Under the pieces are notes generated by a model. The model searched no databases. It saw only the letters and a program-made list of their open reading frames with translations, and was not told the DNA's origin. This document shows, piece after piece, positions 53,079-64,000 of a stretch of DNA of 64,000 nucleotides. Numbering within the stretch: position 1 is the first letter of the stretch; each line of letters opens with the position of its first letter. Source of the stretch: Microbacterium oleivorans (GTDB lineage Bacteria; Actinomycetota; Actinomycetes; Actinomycetales; Microbacteriaceae); NCBI RefSeq assembly GCF_001691565.1, contig NZ_MAYO01000002.1, positions 263,376 through 327,375 of the forward strand. Reading direction: 5' to 3'. The position numbers and the translations under genes are program-made.

Positions 53079-54719
53079 ATGGCAGAACTGTCCATCAGCC
53101 CCGACGTCATCCGTGACGCGCTGAAAGACTTCGTCGCCGCCTACGAGCCCACCGGGGCAGCGGCGACCGAGGTCGGCACCGTCGTCGACGCCGCGGACGG
53201 CATCGCCCACGTCGAGGGCCTGCCCGGCGTGATGGCGAACGAGCTCGTGCGCTTCGAGAACGGCGTCGAAGGCCTCGCGCAGAACCTCGACGAGCACGAG
53301 ATCGGTGTCGTCGTCCTCGGTGACTTCTCCGGCATCGAAGCCGGCCAGAAGGTCACCCGCACGGGCGAGGTCCTCTCGGTCGGTGTCGGCGAGGGCTACC
53401 TCGGCCGTGTCGTCGACCCGCTCGGCAACCCGATCGACGGTCTCGGCGAGATCGCCACGACGGGTCGTCGCGCCCTCGAGCTGCAGGCGCCCGGCGTCAT
53501 GCAGCGCAAGTCGGTCCACGAGCCGATGCAGACCGGCATCAAGGCGATCGACGCGATGATCCCCGTCGGTCGCGGCCAGCGCCAGCTCATCATCGGCGAC
53601 CGCCAGACCGGCAAGACGGCCATCGCGATCGACACGATCATCAACCAGAAGGCCAACTGGGAGTCGGGCGACGTCACGAAGCAGGTCCGCTGCATCTACG
53701 TCGCGATCGGCCAGAAGGGCTCGACCATCGCTTCGGTGAAGGGCGCCCTCGAGGACGCCGGTGCCATGGAGTACACGACGATCGTCGCGGCCCCGGCATC
53801 CGACCCCGCCGGCTTCAAGTACCTCGCTCCCTACACCGGCTCGGCCATCGGTCAGCACTGGATGTACGAGGGCAAGCACGTCCTGATCATCTTCGACGAC
53901 CTGTCCAAGCAGGCCGAGGCCTATCGCGCGGTGTCGCTGCTCCTGCGTCGTCCGCCGGGCCGTGAGGCGTACCCCGGTGACGTCTTCTACCTGCACTCGC
54001 GTCTGCTCGAGCGTTGCGCGAAGCTGTCCGACGAGCTCGGTGCCGGTTCGATGACGGGTCTGCCCATCATCGAGACCAAGGCCAACGACGTCTCGGCGTA
54101 CATCCCGACCAACGTGATCTCGATCACCGACGGCCAGATCTTCCTGCAGTCCGACCTCTTCAATGCCAACCAGCGTCCCGCGGTCGACGTGGGTATCTCT
54201 GTCTCGCGTGTCGGTGGCGACGCCCAGGTGAAGTCGATCAAGAAGGTCTCGGGAACGCTCAAGCTCGAGCTCGCCCAGTACCGCTCGCTCGAGGCCTTCG
54301 CGATGTTCGCATCCGACCTCGACGCCGCGTCGCGTCGACAGCTGGCCCGTGGTGCACGTCTGACGGAGCTCCTGAAGCAGCCGCAGTACTCGCCGTACCC
54401 CGTCGAGGAGCAGGTCGTCTCGATCTGGGCCGGAACGAACGGCAAGCTCGACACGATCGAGGTGGAGGACGTCCTCCGTTTCGAGCGCGAACTGCTCGAC
54501 CACCTGAAGCGGAACACGTCGATCCTCGACACCCTGCGCGACTCCAACGTGCTCGACGACAACACCGCCGGCGAACTCGAGAAGGCCGTCGACGCCTTCG
54601 TCCTCGAGTTCCAGGGCGGCAAGGGTCAGGCACTCGGCACGCCGGGTCACGAAGAGGTCGCTGCTGCGGACGTCGATGACGTGAACCAGGAGAAGATCGT
54701 CAAGGGCCGCCGCGGCTGA
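53079..54719 (+). CDS. atpA: ATP synthase subunit alpha
   Basis: Regulatory nucleotide-binding subunit of F1, 546 residues. P-loop [15 protein letters not shown] (about 176), the family signature [14 protein letters not shown] and the C-terminal helical domain with [20 protein letters not shown]. The last 30 residues are an acidic extension typical of actinobacteria. GAAGGA precedes the ATG. Confidence 0.97.
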   Translation: MAELSISPDVIRDALKDFVAAYEPTGAAATEVGTVVDAADGIAHVEGLPGVMANELVRFENGVEGLAQNLDEHEIGVVVLGDFSGIEAGQKVTRTGEVLSVGVGEGYLGRVVDPLGNPIDGLGEIATTGRRALELQAPGVMQRKSVHEPMQTGIKAIDAMIPVGRGQRQLIIGDRQTGKTAIAIDTIINQKANWESGDVTKQVRCIYVAIGQKGSTIASVKGALEDAGAMEYTTIVAAPASDPAGFKYLAPYTGSAIGQHWMYEGKHVLIIFDDLSKQAEAYRAVSLLLRRPPGREAYPGDVFYLHSRLLERCAKLSDELGAGSMTGLPIIETKANDVSAYIPTNVISITDGQIFLQSDLFNANQRPAVDVGISVSRVGGDAQVKSIKKVSGTLKLELAQYRSLEAFAMFASDLDAASRRQLARGARLTELLKQPQYSPYPVEEQVVSIWAGTNGKLDTIEVEDVLRFERELLDHLKRNTSILDTLRDSNVLDDNTAGELEKAVDAFVLEFQGGKGQALGTPGHEEVAAADVDDVNQEKIVKGRRG

Positions 54720-54742
54720 CGCCGACGGGAGACTCATAACCT

Positions 54743-57110
<2,368 letters not shown>

Positions 57111-57111
57111 C

Positions 57112-57372
57112 ATGGCGCTGACCGTCACCCTCGTCTCCGCTGAGGCGGAGGTCTGGCACGGCGAGGCGAGCCTCGTCGTCGCCAAGACGGTCGAGGGCGA
57201 GATCGGCTTCATGGCCGGTCACGAGCCCGTGCTCGCCATCCTCGCCGAGGGACAGGTCCGCATCACGCAGTCGAACGGCGAGAAGATCGTCGCGACGGCG
57301 GAGGACGGCTTCCTCTCGATGGAGAACGACGAGCTCACCATCGTCGCCGGGAACGCAGCTCTGCAGTCCTGA
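57112..57372 (+). CDS. atpC: ATP synthase subunit epsilon
   Basis: The small rotor subunit, 86 residues: an N-terminal beta sandwich (VTLVSAEAEVWHGEA, IGFMAGHEPVLAIL). The C-terminal inhibitory helix pair of longer epsilons is missing, as in other actinobacteria, so ATPase inhibition would work differently. It starts one base after the atpD stop. Confidence 0.95.
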   Translation: MALTVTLVSAEAEVWHGEASLVVAKTVEGEIGFMAGHEPVLAILAEGQVRITQSNGEKIVATAEDGFLSMENDELTIVAGNAALQS

Positions 57373-57383
57373 CACCCTTTCAC

Positions 57384-57422
57384 GCAGCGCCGCCCGGTTC
57401 GCCGGGCGGCGCTGCGCTTTTT
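57384..57422 (+). terminator. Rho-independent terminator of the atp operon
   Basis: Perfect 14-bp stem (GCAGCGCCGCCCGG with its complement) around a TTCG tetraloop, then GC and a run of five T. The strongest intrinsic terminator in the window. Confidence 0.95.
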
Positions 57423-57435
57423 CCGGAGGTATCCC

Positions 57436-58200
57436 GTGCTGATCCTGCTTCCGCCGTCCGAGACGAAGCGCCCCGGCGGCGCCGGGCCGTCCTGGCATGC
57501 GGACTTCCTGCACTTCCGCGGGCTCAGCGAGCAGCGCGACCGAGTGGTCGACGCGCTGATCGCGCTGAGCGCTGACGAGGACTCTGCGGCGCGCGTGCTG
57601 AAGCTCTCCGAGCGGCAGCGCCCCGAGGTCGCCGTCAACGCCGCGCTTCGGACGTCGCCGACCCTTCCGGCCGTTGATCGCTACACCGGGGTGCTGTTCG
57701 ACGCCCTCGATGCACGGTCGTTGGACGCGTCCGCGCGGGAATGGCTGGAAACCCACGTCGTGATCCATTCGGCGCCGTTCGGGGTGGTCGGGGCGCTCGA
57801 CCCGCTGCCCGCCTACCGGCTGGGCGCCGGCATCCGCGTTCCCGGCCTGCCCTCGATGCGAGCGTTGTGGGCGGATGCCGTGGGTGCGGCCATTGCGGCG
57901 GCGTCGCCCTCGTTCGTGCTCGACCTGCGCTCCGAGGCGTATGTGGCCATGGGGCCGGTGCCGCCCGGCATCCCTCAGGCATACGTCCGCGTGGTCTCGG
58001 AGGGGTCCGACGGCGCAGTCCGTGCGCTCAATCACTTCAACAAGCACGCGAAGGGGGAGCTTGTGCGTCGCCTGGCTCTGACCCGGCCGCAGGCGACGGA
58101 TGCCCCTGCGCTCATGGAATGGGCGCAGGACGAAGGGATCGTCCTGCGCCCATCGGCGGTCGGCGAGATGGAGCTCGTCGTCGCCTCGGCTACGAGATGA
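57436..58200 (+). CDS. yaaA: YaaA family peroxide-stress protein
   Basis: A 254-residue cytosolic protein. LILLPPSETKRPGG at the N-terminus, LDARSLDASAREW, FVLDLRSEAYVAMGPV and ALNHFNKHAKGELVR are the YaaA/UPF0246 hallmarks. In E. coli YaaA limits intracellular iron and oxidative DNA damage. GGAGG lies six bases before GTG 57436; the atp terminator is just upstream, so it is transcribed separately or by read-through. Its 3' end overlaps the convergent DUF4870 gene by 11 bases. Confidence 0.92.
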   Translation: MLILLPPSETKRPGGAGPSWHADFLHFRGLSEQRDRVVDALIALSADEDSAARVLKLSERQRPEVAVNAALRTSPTLPAVDRYTGVLFDALDARSLDASAREWLETHVVIHSAPFGVVGALDPLPAYRLGAGIRVPGLPSMRALWADAVGAAIAAASPSFVLDLRSEAYVAMGPVPPGIPQAYVRVVSEGSDGAVRALNHFNKHAKGELVRRLALTRPQATDAPALMEWAQDEGIVLRPSAVGEMELVVASATR

Positions 58201-58735
58201 GCCGGAGCGTCACCGGGTAGCGATAGCTTCCGCCGGCGTTCACCCGCACGCCGCCCAGGATCGAGAACACGATGTTGACGACCCAGATGGCGACGGGCAG
58301 GAGTCCGATGATCCAACCGATGACGGGGATCCAGCCCAGCACCAGGGCTGCGATGTTCGCCACGATGATCGCGATCGTGAACGTGATCTGCCAATTGAGG
58401 GCTTCCTTCCCCTCGGTGTTGGTGCGCGGGCCCCGGTCCTTGAAGACCAACCAGATGATCAGCGCCGGCAGGAACCCGATGATGCCGCCGAAGTGGGCGA
58501 AGGACGCCCACTGCTTGTCCTGATCGGGGGGCAGGGGCGCGCCGGCAGGTGCCTGCGCATACGGCTGCTGCGGCGGCTGCTGACCGTACGGTTGCTGTGG
58601 CTGCTGACCGTACGGTTGCTGCGGCGGCGGTGCGGCCGAGTACCCGCCGGGATTCTGGCCCGCCGGGGGTGTCGGCCGGCCTGCCGGAGGCGGAGACGCA
58701 GGGCCGTCGTACGGCGGCGTGTTCGGGTCTGACAT
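58190..58735 (-). CDS. DUF4870 membrane protein with Pro/Gln/Tyr-rich tail
   Basis: A 181-residue protein. The first 70 residues are low-complexity with repeated QQPYGQQP; then three hydrophobic helices (about 78-100, 117-137, 142-162) of the DUF4870 kind (FAHFGGIIGFLPALIIWL, EALNWQITF). The soluble N-terminus should face the cytoplasm. Function unknown; similar proteins are widespread in actinobacteria. Confidence 0.85.
   Translation of the reverse strand: MSDPNTPPYDGPASPPPAGRPTPPAGQNPGGYSAAPPPQQPYGQQPQQPYGQQPPQQPYAQAPAGAPLPPDQDKQWASFAHFGGIIGFLPALIIWLVFKDRGPRTNTEGKEALNWQITFTIAIIVANIAALVLGWIPVIGWIIGLLPVAIWVVNIVFSILGGVRVNAGGSYRYPVTLRLIS
58576..58620 (-). repeat. 24-base repeat coding QQPYGQQP
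   Basis: Two copies of a 21-base unit (58576-58596 and 58600-58620) at 24-base period in the DUF4870 gene, with a third, shorter relative next to them. Confidence 0.7.
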
Positions 58736-58867
58736 CGATGTGCCCTTCTGTCGGCGACGCCGCAGAGGCGGCGTTCAGCGCGTGCGCGCTGGCTCAGCGA
58801 AACCGTACTGGGCGCGCGGAGTCGAAGGCAACGGGTTGTGCCGCGTGATGACGGGGGCGCCGTCGAC

Positions 58868-58873
58868 TAGAGT
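58868..58873 (+). promoter_or_regulatory. -10 box (TAGAGT) of the PP2C gene
   Basis: TAGAGT about 40 bases before GTG 58913; the ribosome site is GGGAG next to the start. The 177-base gap to the divergent DUF4870 gene shows no other motif I recognise. Confidence 0.45.
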
Positions 58874-58912
58874 GTGAGGACGCTGCGCCGATCGAGAAAG
58901 AAGGGTGGGAGC

Positions 58913-59731
58913 GTGCCCGAAGCCGTCACCTCATCCCGCGTCGTCCGTACGGGCGCGGGTCCCATCGAGGTGCGCTGGGCGGAGGTCACCCACCAGGGGC
59001 GTCGCCGCGAGAACAATCAGGATGCCGTGCTGTCGGCGTTCCCGTTGTTCGTCGTCGCCGACGGCATGGGCGGCCACATCGGCGGCGAGATCGCGAGCTC
59101 CAGGACGGTCGAGCGCCTGTCCGCCGCGGTCGAGCGGGGCGCCGTGTCGCCTGACCTGATCGAAGACGCCCTCGAGCGCGCGGTCGATGACATCGCGTCG
59201 CACGCCGAGACGACCGACGACGGCACCGGGACGACGGTCACCGGCGTCTACCTCGACCTCACCGGCGACGAGCCGACGTGGGTCACCCTCAACATCGGCG
59301 ATTCGAGGGTGTATCTGCTCCGTGACGGCGCACTCGCGCAGGTCACGACCGATCACTCGGTGGTCCAGGAGCTCATCGCCGCTGGGCGTCTCAGCCCGGA
59401 AGAGGCCGAGAACCACCCGTACGGAAACGTCATCACCCGCGCGGTGGGTCCGAGTGACGGTGTCGTCCCCGACTACGTGCGGCTCGAAGTCGTCGACGGC
59501 GATCGCTTCGTCGTCTGCAGCGACGGGCTCACGAAGGAGCTGACGGACTACGGCATCCTCCACTTCCTGTTGCAGAACGACGACCCCGCCGCTGCGGTCG
59601 ACGCCATGCTCGAAGCGGCGCTGGAGAACGGCGGCCGCGACAACGTCACGATCATCGTCGTGAGCGCCCGCGTCGTCTCGCCGGACGACGACACCGCCAC
59701 CGTCGAGATCTCCTCCCCGGCCGGGACCTGA
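58913..59731 (+). CDS. PP2C family serine/threonine phosphatase
   Basis: A 272-residue soluble phosphatase. The metal-binding and catalytic motifs are complete: NNQDAVLS, VVADGMGGHIGGE, NIGDSRVYLLRDG, VCSDGLTKEL and GGRDNVTIIVV. There is no membrane helix, unlike mycobacterial PstP. No kinase gene is adjacent. The start is GTG 58913 (VPEAVTSS), with GGTGGGAG directly upstream; an ATG 13 codons earlier would add a basic tail. Confidence 0.9.
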   Translation: MPEAVTSSRVVRTGAGPIEVRWAEVTHQGRRRENNQDAVLSAFPLFVVADGMGGHIGGEIASSRTVERLSAAVERGAVSPDLIEDALERAVDDIASHAETTDDGTGTTVTGVYLDLTGDEPTWVTLNIGDSRVYLLRDGALAQVTTDHSVVQELIAAGRLSPEEAENHPYGNVITRAVGPSDGVVPDYVRLEVVDGDRFVVCSDGLTKELTDYGILHFLLQNDDPAAAVDAMLEAALENGGRDNVTIIVVSARVVSPDDDTATVEISSPAGT

Positions 59732-59797
59732 GCGGATCCCTCCACACATCGCGGACGCAGCCAGGAAGACTTCCGAGCCCCCGCGCATCGTGGAGGA

Positions 59798-62521
59798 GTG
59801 TCCACTCTCACTCGCGATGACCCGCTGACCCTTCCGCGCCGCGCCGTTCCGACGCCGAGGCCTCCGCTGCCGCTGATGACGGCGGTGGTGCCCGTGATCG
59901 GGGCGGTCGTCCTCTGGGCGGTGACCGGGTCCCCCTACGCACTCCTGTTCGCCGCCCTCGGGCCACTCATCGCCGTCGCGTCGGTCGCTGACGCGGCACG
60001 GACATCGCGGCGGACGGCGAAGAAGGATGCGGCGGCGGTCGTGCGCGAGCTGGCGGTAGCGGAAGCCGAGGTGGCGAGGCGCCACGACGAGGAGCGGGAG
60101 CAGCGGTGGGCGACCTTTCCCGACGCCTCGCGCTTCCTCGCACGGCCCGAATCGATCTGGCGAGCCGTCCCCGAGCGCGAGCAGATGCTCGTGATCGGGT
60201 CCGGAGAAGATGCCAGTACGGTGCGCGTCTCCGGCGGTGAGGGCGACGACGACGCCACGGCGCTCCGGCGCACCGCCGGCGTCATCGAGGACGTCCCCGT
60301 CCTCGTCCCGGTCGGCACAGGTGTCGCCGTGATCGGCCCACCGGTGCTCGCCGCGGCGGTCGTCCGCGCGCTCGCTCTGAACGTGCTGCTGTGTCTCGCA
60401 CCGGGTCGGGTGCGCCTGGGTGACGACGGTCCGGCGTGGACGGATGCCGCGCCCCACCGGTCCGCCGCGGTCGGTCCTCTGCTGCAGATCCTGGAGGAGG
60501 GAGGGGTCGTGGGCGGCGATGTCGACATCCCACTCGTCGTCGTCCCCGACGGCGCTCCGCCGCCGCCTCGGTGCGGGGCCGTGCTCCGGATGACGAGCCC
60601 GACGACCGCGCGTCTGGATCTCGATGGACGCACTCGCGACGTGACCGTCGGGGTCGCCAGCGCGGCGCAGGCAACCTGCGCGGCCCAGCTGCTCGCCGAT
60701 CGGGCGGCCCGCGCCCTCGGGCACCGGGCCGATGATGCGCTCACTCTCCGGGCCGCGTTGCAGGCAGCGCCTGACCCGCGCGCGGGGACGCTCCCCGCCG
60801 TGTTCGCCGGGGCCGGCGGGGTCGCGTTCCCGATCGATCTGGTCGTCGACGGGCCGCACGCCGTCGTGATCGGGATGACGGGAGCCGGGAAGAGCGAACT
60901 GCTCACCTCCTGGGTGGTGGCGCTGTGCGCCGCGCACACGCCCGCTCAGCTCGGGTTCCTCCTCGTCGATTTCAAGGGAGGGCGGACGTTCGACCACCTC
61001 GCGCCGCTGCCGCATGTCACCGGGGTCTTGACGGACCTCGACGAGCCGACGACGCTGCGAGCGATCGAGAGTCTTCGCGCCGAGGTGCGCTACCGCGAAC
61101 GAACTCTCGCCGATGCCGGCGCCCGCGACGTCGACGAGGCGGGGAACGTTCTCGGGCGTCTCGTGATCGTCGTCGACGAGTACGCCGCCCTCGTCTCCGC
61201 CCACCCGGTTCTTCACGAGGTGTTCGGCGACCTGGCTGCGCGGGGGCGTGCCCTCGGCATCCACCTGATCCTCGCGGCGCAGCGCGCCAACGGCGTGTTC
61301 CGTGACGCGGTCCTCGCCAATGCGCCGCTGCGGATCGCCCTCCGCGTCGCGGACGGTGCGGACTCGCGCGCCGTGCTCGGCGTCGACGACGCGTGCCGGC
61401 TCTCGGGACGTCCCGAGTCGCGGGGCACAGCTCTCGTCCGCCGGAGTCGTGACACCGCACCGCACGTGTTGAGGGTCGCGCTGTGCGAGCCCGGCATCGT
61501 CGCGGCGGCTGCCGAGCGCCATCGAGGCGACCGGGCTCGGCGTCCGTGGCTCCCCGCCCTGCCCGCGCGCATCCCGCTGGTGTCATCGCAGACGCGCGGG
61601 GGCCTCCTGCTCGGAATTGCGGACGAACCGGATCAGCAGCGGCAGCAGGAGGTGATCTGGAACGATTCCGCTCTTGCCGTGATCGGGGGTCCCGGCAGCG
61701 GGCGGACAGGGGTGCTGCGAGTGGTCGCAGCCCAGACGGCCACCGTGAGGGTGCCTTCCGATCCCGAGGGTGCGTGGGATGCTCTCGTCGACCTCGAGCG
61801 CACGCCGAGCGGTGCGACGGTGATCGTCGACGACCTCGACGCGATCCTGTCGGGCCTACCCGGCGAGTACGCCGCGGCGGCGGCCGACGTGCTCGAGCAC
61901 GCGCTGCGCGGAGCACGTGCGCGCGGCATGCGGATCGTGGTCACGACCCAACGGGCGGGAGCGGGCGTCGGACGCCTGCTCGATCTCGTGCCGCGGCGGC
62001 TGATCCTCGGTACCGCGTCCCGCGCCGATCACGTCGCGGCGGGCGGGGAAGCCGCAGACTTCCTGCCGGATCTCCCGCCGGGTCGTGGTCGTCTCGGACG
62101 AACCCTGGTGCAAGTCGTCGATGCGGGTCCGGTCGAGGAGGACCCACAGGCGGCGCTGCCACCGTCCTGGCAGCCTGGCCGGCGTCCCGCCGCCGTCGTC
62201 CTTCCCACCGGACCCCGGTCGCGTCGGCTGACCGCCGCGTGGGAGAGAGTCGGCGTCACCGTGACTCCGGTCGGTGCGAACGCGAGCCTCGAGCGGGGCG
62301 GCGTGCTGGTCGGTCCGCCCGACGCATGGCTCGGTCAGTGGCGTCTGCTCGCGGCGGCCCGAGCCGATGCCGACCTCGTCATCGACGCCGCGTGCGCGAA
62401 CGAGTACCGCTCGCTCGTGGGATCCCGAGATCTGCCTCCGTTCGTCCTGCCGGGAGCCGGGCGCGCGTGGCTGCATGCTCCCGAGCGCCCGGTGCGGCGG
62501 GTGATCCTCGAGGAGTCGTAG
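59798..62521 (+). CDS. FtsK/SpoIIIE (EccC-like) ATPase
   Basis: A 907-residue membrane ATPase. Two N-terminal helices (about 28-62) and a short charged coil precede a regulatory region. The first ATPase domain has Walker A VVIGMTGAGKSELL (about 360), VDFKGG, Walker B RLVIVVDEYAAL and LAAQRANGVF, the FtsK/EccC pattern. A second domain near 627-760 has IGGPGSGRTGVL, with Arg in place of the Walker A Lys, and VIVDDLDAIL. That layout is EccC/EssC-like, the motor of type VII secretion. No WXG100 or other ecc gene is in the window. The GTG start has GGAGG almost touching it or a six-base CATCGT leaderless arrangement. Confidence 0.8.
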   Translation: MSTLTRDDPLTLPRRAVPTPRPPLPLMTAVVPVIGAVVLWAVTGSPYALLFAALGPLIAVASVADAARTSRRTAKKDAAAVVRELAVAEAEVARRHDEEREQRWATFPDASRFLARPESIWRAVPEREQMLVIGSGEDASTVRVSGGEGDDDATALRRTAGVIEDVPVLVPVGTGVAVIGPPVLAAAVVRALALNVLLCLAPGRVRLGDDGPAWTDAAPHRSAAVGPLLQILEEGGVVGGDVDIPLVVVPDGAPPPPRCGAVLRMTSPTTARLDLDGRTRDVTVGVASAAQATCAAQLLADRAARALGHRADDALTLRAALQAAPDPRAGTLPAVFAGAGGVAFPIDLVVDGPHAVVIGMTGAGKSELLTSWVVALCAAHTPAQLGFLLVDFKGGRTFDHLAPLPHVTGVLTDLDEPTTLRAIESLRAEVRYRERTLADAGARDVDEAGNVLGRLVIVVDEYAALVSAHPVLHEVFGDLAARGRALGIHLILAAQRANGVFRDAVLANAPLRIALRVADGADSRAVLGVDDACRLSGRPESRGTALVRRSRDTAPHVLRVALCEPGIVAAAAERHRGDRARRPWLPALPARIPLVSSQTRGGLLLGIADEPDQQRQQEVIWNDSALAVIGGPGSGRTGVLRVVAAQTATVRVPSDPEGAWDALVDLERTPSGATVIVDDLDAILSGLPGEYAAAAADVLEHALRGARARGMRIVVTTQRAGAGVGRLLDLVPRRLILGTASRADHVAAGGEAADFLPDLPPGRGRLGRTLVQVVDAGPVEEDPQAALPPSWQPGRRPAAVVLPTGPRSRRLTAAWERVGVTVTPVGANASLERGGVLVGPPDAWLGQWRLLAAARADADLVIDAACANEYRSLVGSRDLPPFVLPGAGRAWLHAPERPVRRVILEES

Positions 62522-62539
62522 CCCGTGTATCGATGCGGC

Positions 62540-63529
62540 TCAGACGGTGGGGCGGATGACGCCGACGTCCCGGCCGCCGCCGGCGACCGTCAGCGGCAGG
62601 TCGCCGAGGGTACGGGCGACATCCGCCGCCTGCAACGCGCCCGCCCGCACGAGCAGCGTCAACGCCGTGACGACTCCCGCGCGGTTGCTGCCGTCGAGCA
62701 CCTTCAGGACGACCGTCGTTCCGTCCGGCGCCACGATCGACATGACGCCCTCCGCGCCGTGCTTGGCGAACACGCCGAGCCGTTCCGTCACGATCGAATC
62801 GGGCTGGCCCGGACCCTGGATCACCCACGGGTGCTCGCGGACCGCGCGCACCAGAGCGCCGGCACTGCGGTGCAGGGCGAACGGCGAACGCTCCGATGAG
62901 GCTCCTATGCGGTGGACGGCCCGCGCGAGCGCCGCGAGGCTCATCGCGTGAACCGGCGCGCCGCATCCATCGATCGCCGTCGCCGTGATCTTCGTGCCGG
63001 TCAACCGCTCGACGACCTCGCGGGTGTGGAGCTGGAGCGGATGCTGCGGGTCGAGGTAGGTCGCCATGTCCCAGCCGTTGACGTGGCAGGCCAGGAGCAT
63101 CGCCGCGTGCTTGCCCGAGCAGTTCATCCGCACGCGCTGGGGACCGATGAGTTCGCGCGTCATCTCATCACGAGCGGCGGCATCACCGGGCCAGGAGGGC
63201 GGGCACAGCAGTGCGTCCTCCGCAACGCCCGCCGCGCTCAGGATGTCGGTCACGAGAGCAACATGTCGGTCGGTGCCGGAATGGCTCGCCGTGGCGACGG
63301 CGAGGTGCGCTCCCTCCAGTGCAGCGCCCGCCGAGACGCTGGCGAGAGCCTGCATCGGCTTGAGCGCGGATCGCGGCAGTATCGGAGACTCGACGTCGCC
63401 GAGCGAAGAGACGACGCCTCCGTCGGGGTCGAGCACGATCGCCGAACCCGCGTGGCGGGACTCGACGAAACCGCTCCGCTCGACGACGGCGAGTTCGACG
63501 GCATCCGTCACGGCGAAGGTTCCAGGCAC
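62540..63529 (-). CDS. Asparaginase (L-asparaginase II family)
   Basis: A 329-residue enzyme of the thermolabile/type-II-like family found in rhizobia and actinobacteria, unrelated to the AnsA/AnsB fold. PRSALKPMQALASV, MNCSGKHAAMLLACHVNGW and the C-terminal VAGGGRDVGVIRP are its hallmarks; Ser/Lys in PRSALKP are catalytic. Releases ammonia from asparagine. Minus-strand TAGGCT lies six bases from GTG 63529, so a leaderless transcript is likely. Confidence 0.9.
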   Translation of the reverse strand: MPGTFAVTDAVELAVVERSGFVESRHAGSAIVLDPDGGVVSSLGDVESPILPRSALKPMQALASVSAGAALEGAHLAVATASHSGTDRHVALVTDILSAAGVAEDALLCPPSWPGDAAARDEMTRELIGPQRVRMNCSGKHAAMLLACHVNGWDMATYLDPQHPLQLHTREVVERLTGTKITATAIDGCGAPVHAMSLAALARAVHRIGASSERSPFALHRSAGALVRAVREHPWVIQGPGQPDSIVTERLGVFAKHGAEGVMSIVAPDGTTVVLKVLDGSNRAGVVTALTLLVRAGALQAADVARTLGDLPLTVAGGGRDVGVIRPTV

Positions 63530-63535
63530 CCGTCC

Positions 63536-63541
63536 AGCCTA
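63536..63541 (-). promoter_or_regulatory. -10 box (TAGGCT) of the asparaginase gene
   Basis: Minus-strand TAGGCT, six bases, GTG 63529; no ribosome site. Confidence 0.6.
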
Positions 63542-63590
63542 CCCAGCCGGCTCCACCCTCCCGCGGCCCCGACCGTGCGAGACTGGCCGC

Positions 63591-64000
63591 GTGCACGACG
63601 AACACCACTACCGGGTGAATGCCCGCTGGACCGGAGACCGGGGCACCGGAACAAGCGGGTACCGCGAGTACGACCGCGACGTGACACTGCGCGTCGACGG
63701 CAAGCCGGAGCTCCTCGCGTCGAGCGATCGACCGTTCCGCGGCGACCGGTCCCGCTGGAACCCCGAGGATCTGCTCCTCGCCGCGCTGTCGGAATGCCAC
63801 CTGCTGTCGTATCTGCATGCCTGCGTCACGGCGGGCGTGGTCGTGACCGCCTACGAGGACGATGCGACGGGAATCATGGTCCTCGACGGCAGGGGTGGTG
63901 GTGCGTTCCGGGTGGTCACACTCCACCCACGCGTCACGGTCGCCGATGAGGCGATGATCCCCGCCGCCGAGGCGGCGCACCGCCAGGCCAACGAGTGGTG
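63591..64000 (+). CDS. OsmC family protein (3' end cut off)
   Basis: The frame is open from GTG 63591 to the window edge, 136 codons. MHDEHHYRVNARWTGDRG, LLASSDRPFRGDRSRWNPED and LLLAALSECHLLSYLHACV match the OsmC/YhfA group; Cys in SECH is the peroxidatic residue and the second Cys should follow the cut (…AHRQANEW). Such proteins reduce organic hydroperoxides. GAGACT stands six bases before the GTG with no ribosome site. Likely about 155 residues when complete. Confidence 0.88.
   Translation, partial: MHDEHHYRVNARWTGDRGTGTSGYREYDRDVTLRVDGKPELLASSDRPFRGDRSRWNPEDLLLAALSECHLLSYLHACVTAGVVVTAYEDDATGIMVLDGRGGGAFRVVTLHPRVTVADEAMIPAAEAAHRQANEW

Noticed and set aside
58931..61522. An 863-codon open frame antisense to the PP2C and EccC-like genes
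   Set aside because: Same cause: it is the shadow of two confidently assigned genes and carries no family motif.

Overview
The window is high-GC actinobacterial chromosome, most likely Microbacteriaceae and close to Microbacterium. The supports are the conserved block argS-DUF2993-lysA-hom-thrC-thrB-rho-prfA-prmC-tsaC-wecA-atpIBEFHAGDC, GC-rich third codon positions, many GTG starts, frequent 4-base ATGA/GTGA start-stop overlaps, and families typical of that group (DUF3097, DUF2510, a DUF222 endonuclease remnant). I see no insertion sequence, prophage, CRISPR array or rRNA; there is one tRNA.

Layout. 1-3.2 kb: a cut-off MFS exporter, a START-like protein and an FAD oxidoreductase. 3.2-6.1 kb (minus): metX, a small membrane protein and metY, the two acetylhomoserine steps of methionine synthesis. 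6.2-11.8 kb: an SDR, an MFS transporter, a phosphoribosyltransferase overlapping ung, a PAT-type acetyltransferase, and a protealysin-type M4 protease translationally coupled to an emfourin-like inhibitor. 11.8-16.7 kb (minus): a complete five-gene peptide ABC importer. 16.8-20.3 kb: a hydrolase, an AhpD-like protein, a tyrosine phosphatase, a small HExxH protein and an arginase-family enzyme. 20.4-23.1 kb (minus): a PspA and TPM-domain envelope pair. 23.3-25.8 kb: a DUF3097/Toprim-like protein, trmB and a degenerate CPBP protein. 25.8-29.3 kb is an accessory-looking stretch with an FMN stress protein, two tiny acidic proteins sharing an upstream element, a GNAT, a DUF222 remnant, a second tyrosine phosphatase, a guanidine-III riboswitch with its SMR exporter, and tRNA-Arg(CCG). 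29.4-34.8 kb: Nudix, DUF2510, NAD(P)-binding, SGNH, transglutaminase-like and histidine kinase genes.

34.8-57.4 kb is the conserved core: lysine/threonine synthesis (homoserine also feeds metX), rho, release factor 1 and its methylase, tRNA t6A synthesis, a lipid-linked sugar transferase and the F1Fo ATP synthase operon, closed by a strong terminator. A reversed cysK-cysE pair sits between prfA and prmC. atpB appears to start at CTG. 57.4-64 kb: yaaA, a DUF4870 protein, a PP2C phosphatase, an EccC/FtsK-like ATPase, an asparaginase II and a cut-off OsmC protein.

Two sequence-level themes run through the window. Many genes have a TANNNT box ending 6-7 bases before the start codon with no ribosome binding site, which implies leaderless mRNAs. 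The motif GGATGCC/GGCATCC recurs, including inside coding regions where it forces codons otherwise avoided.
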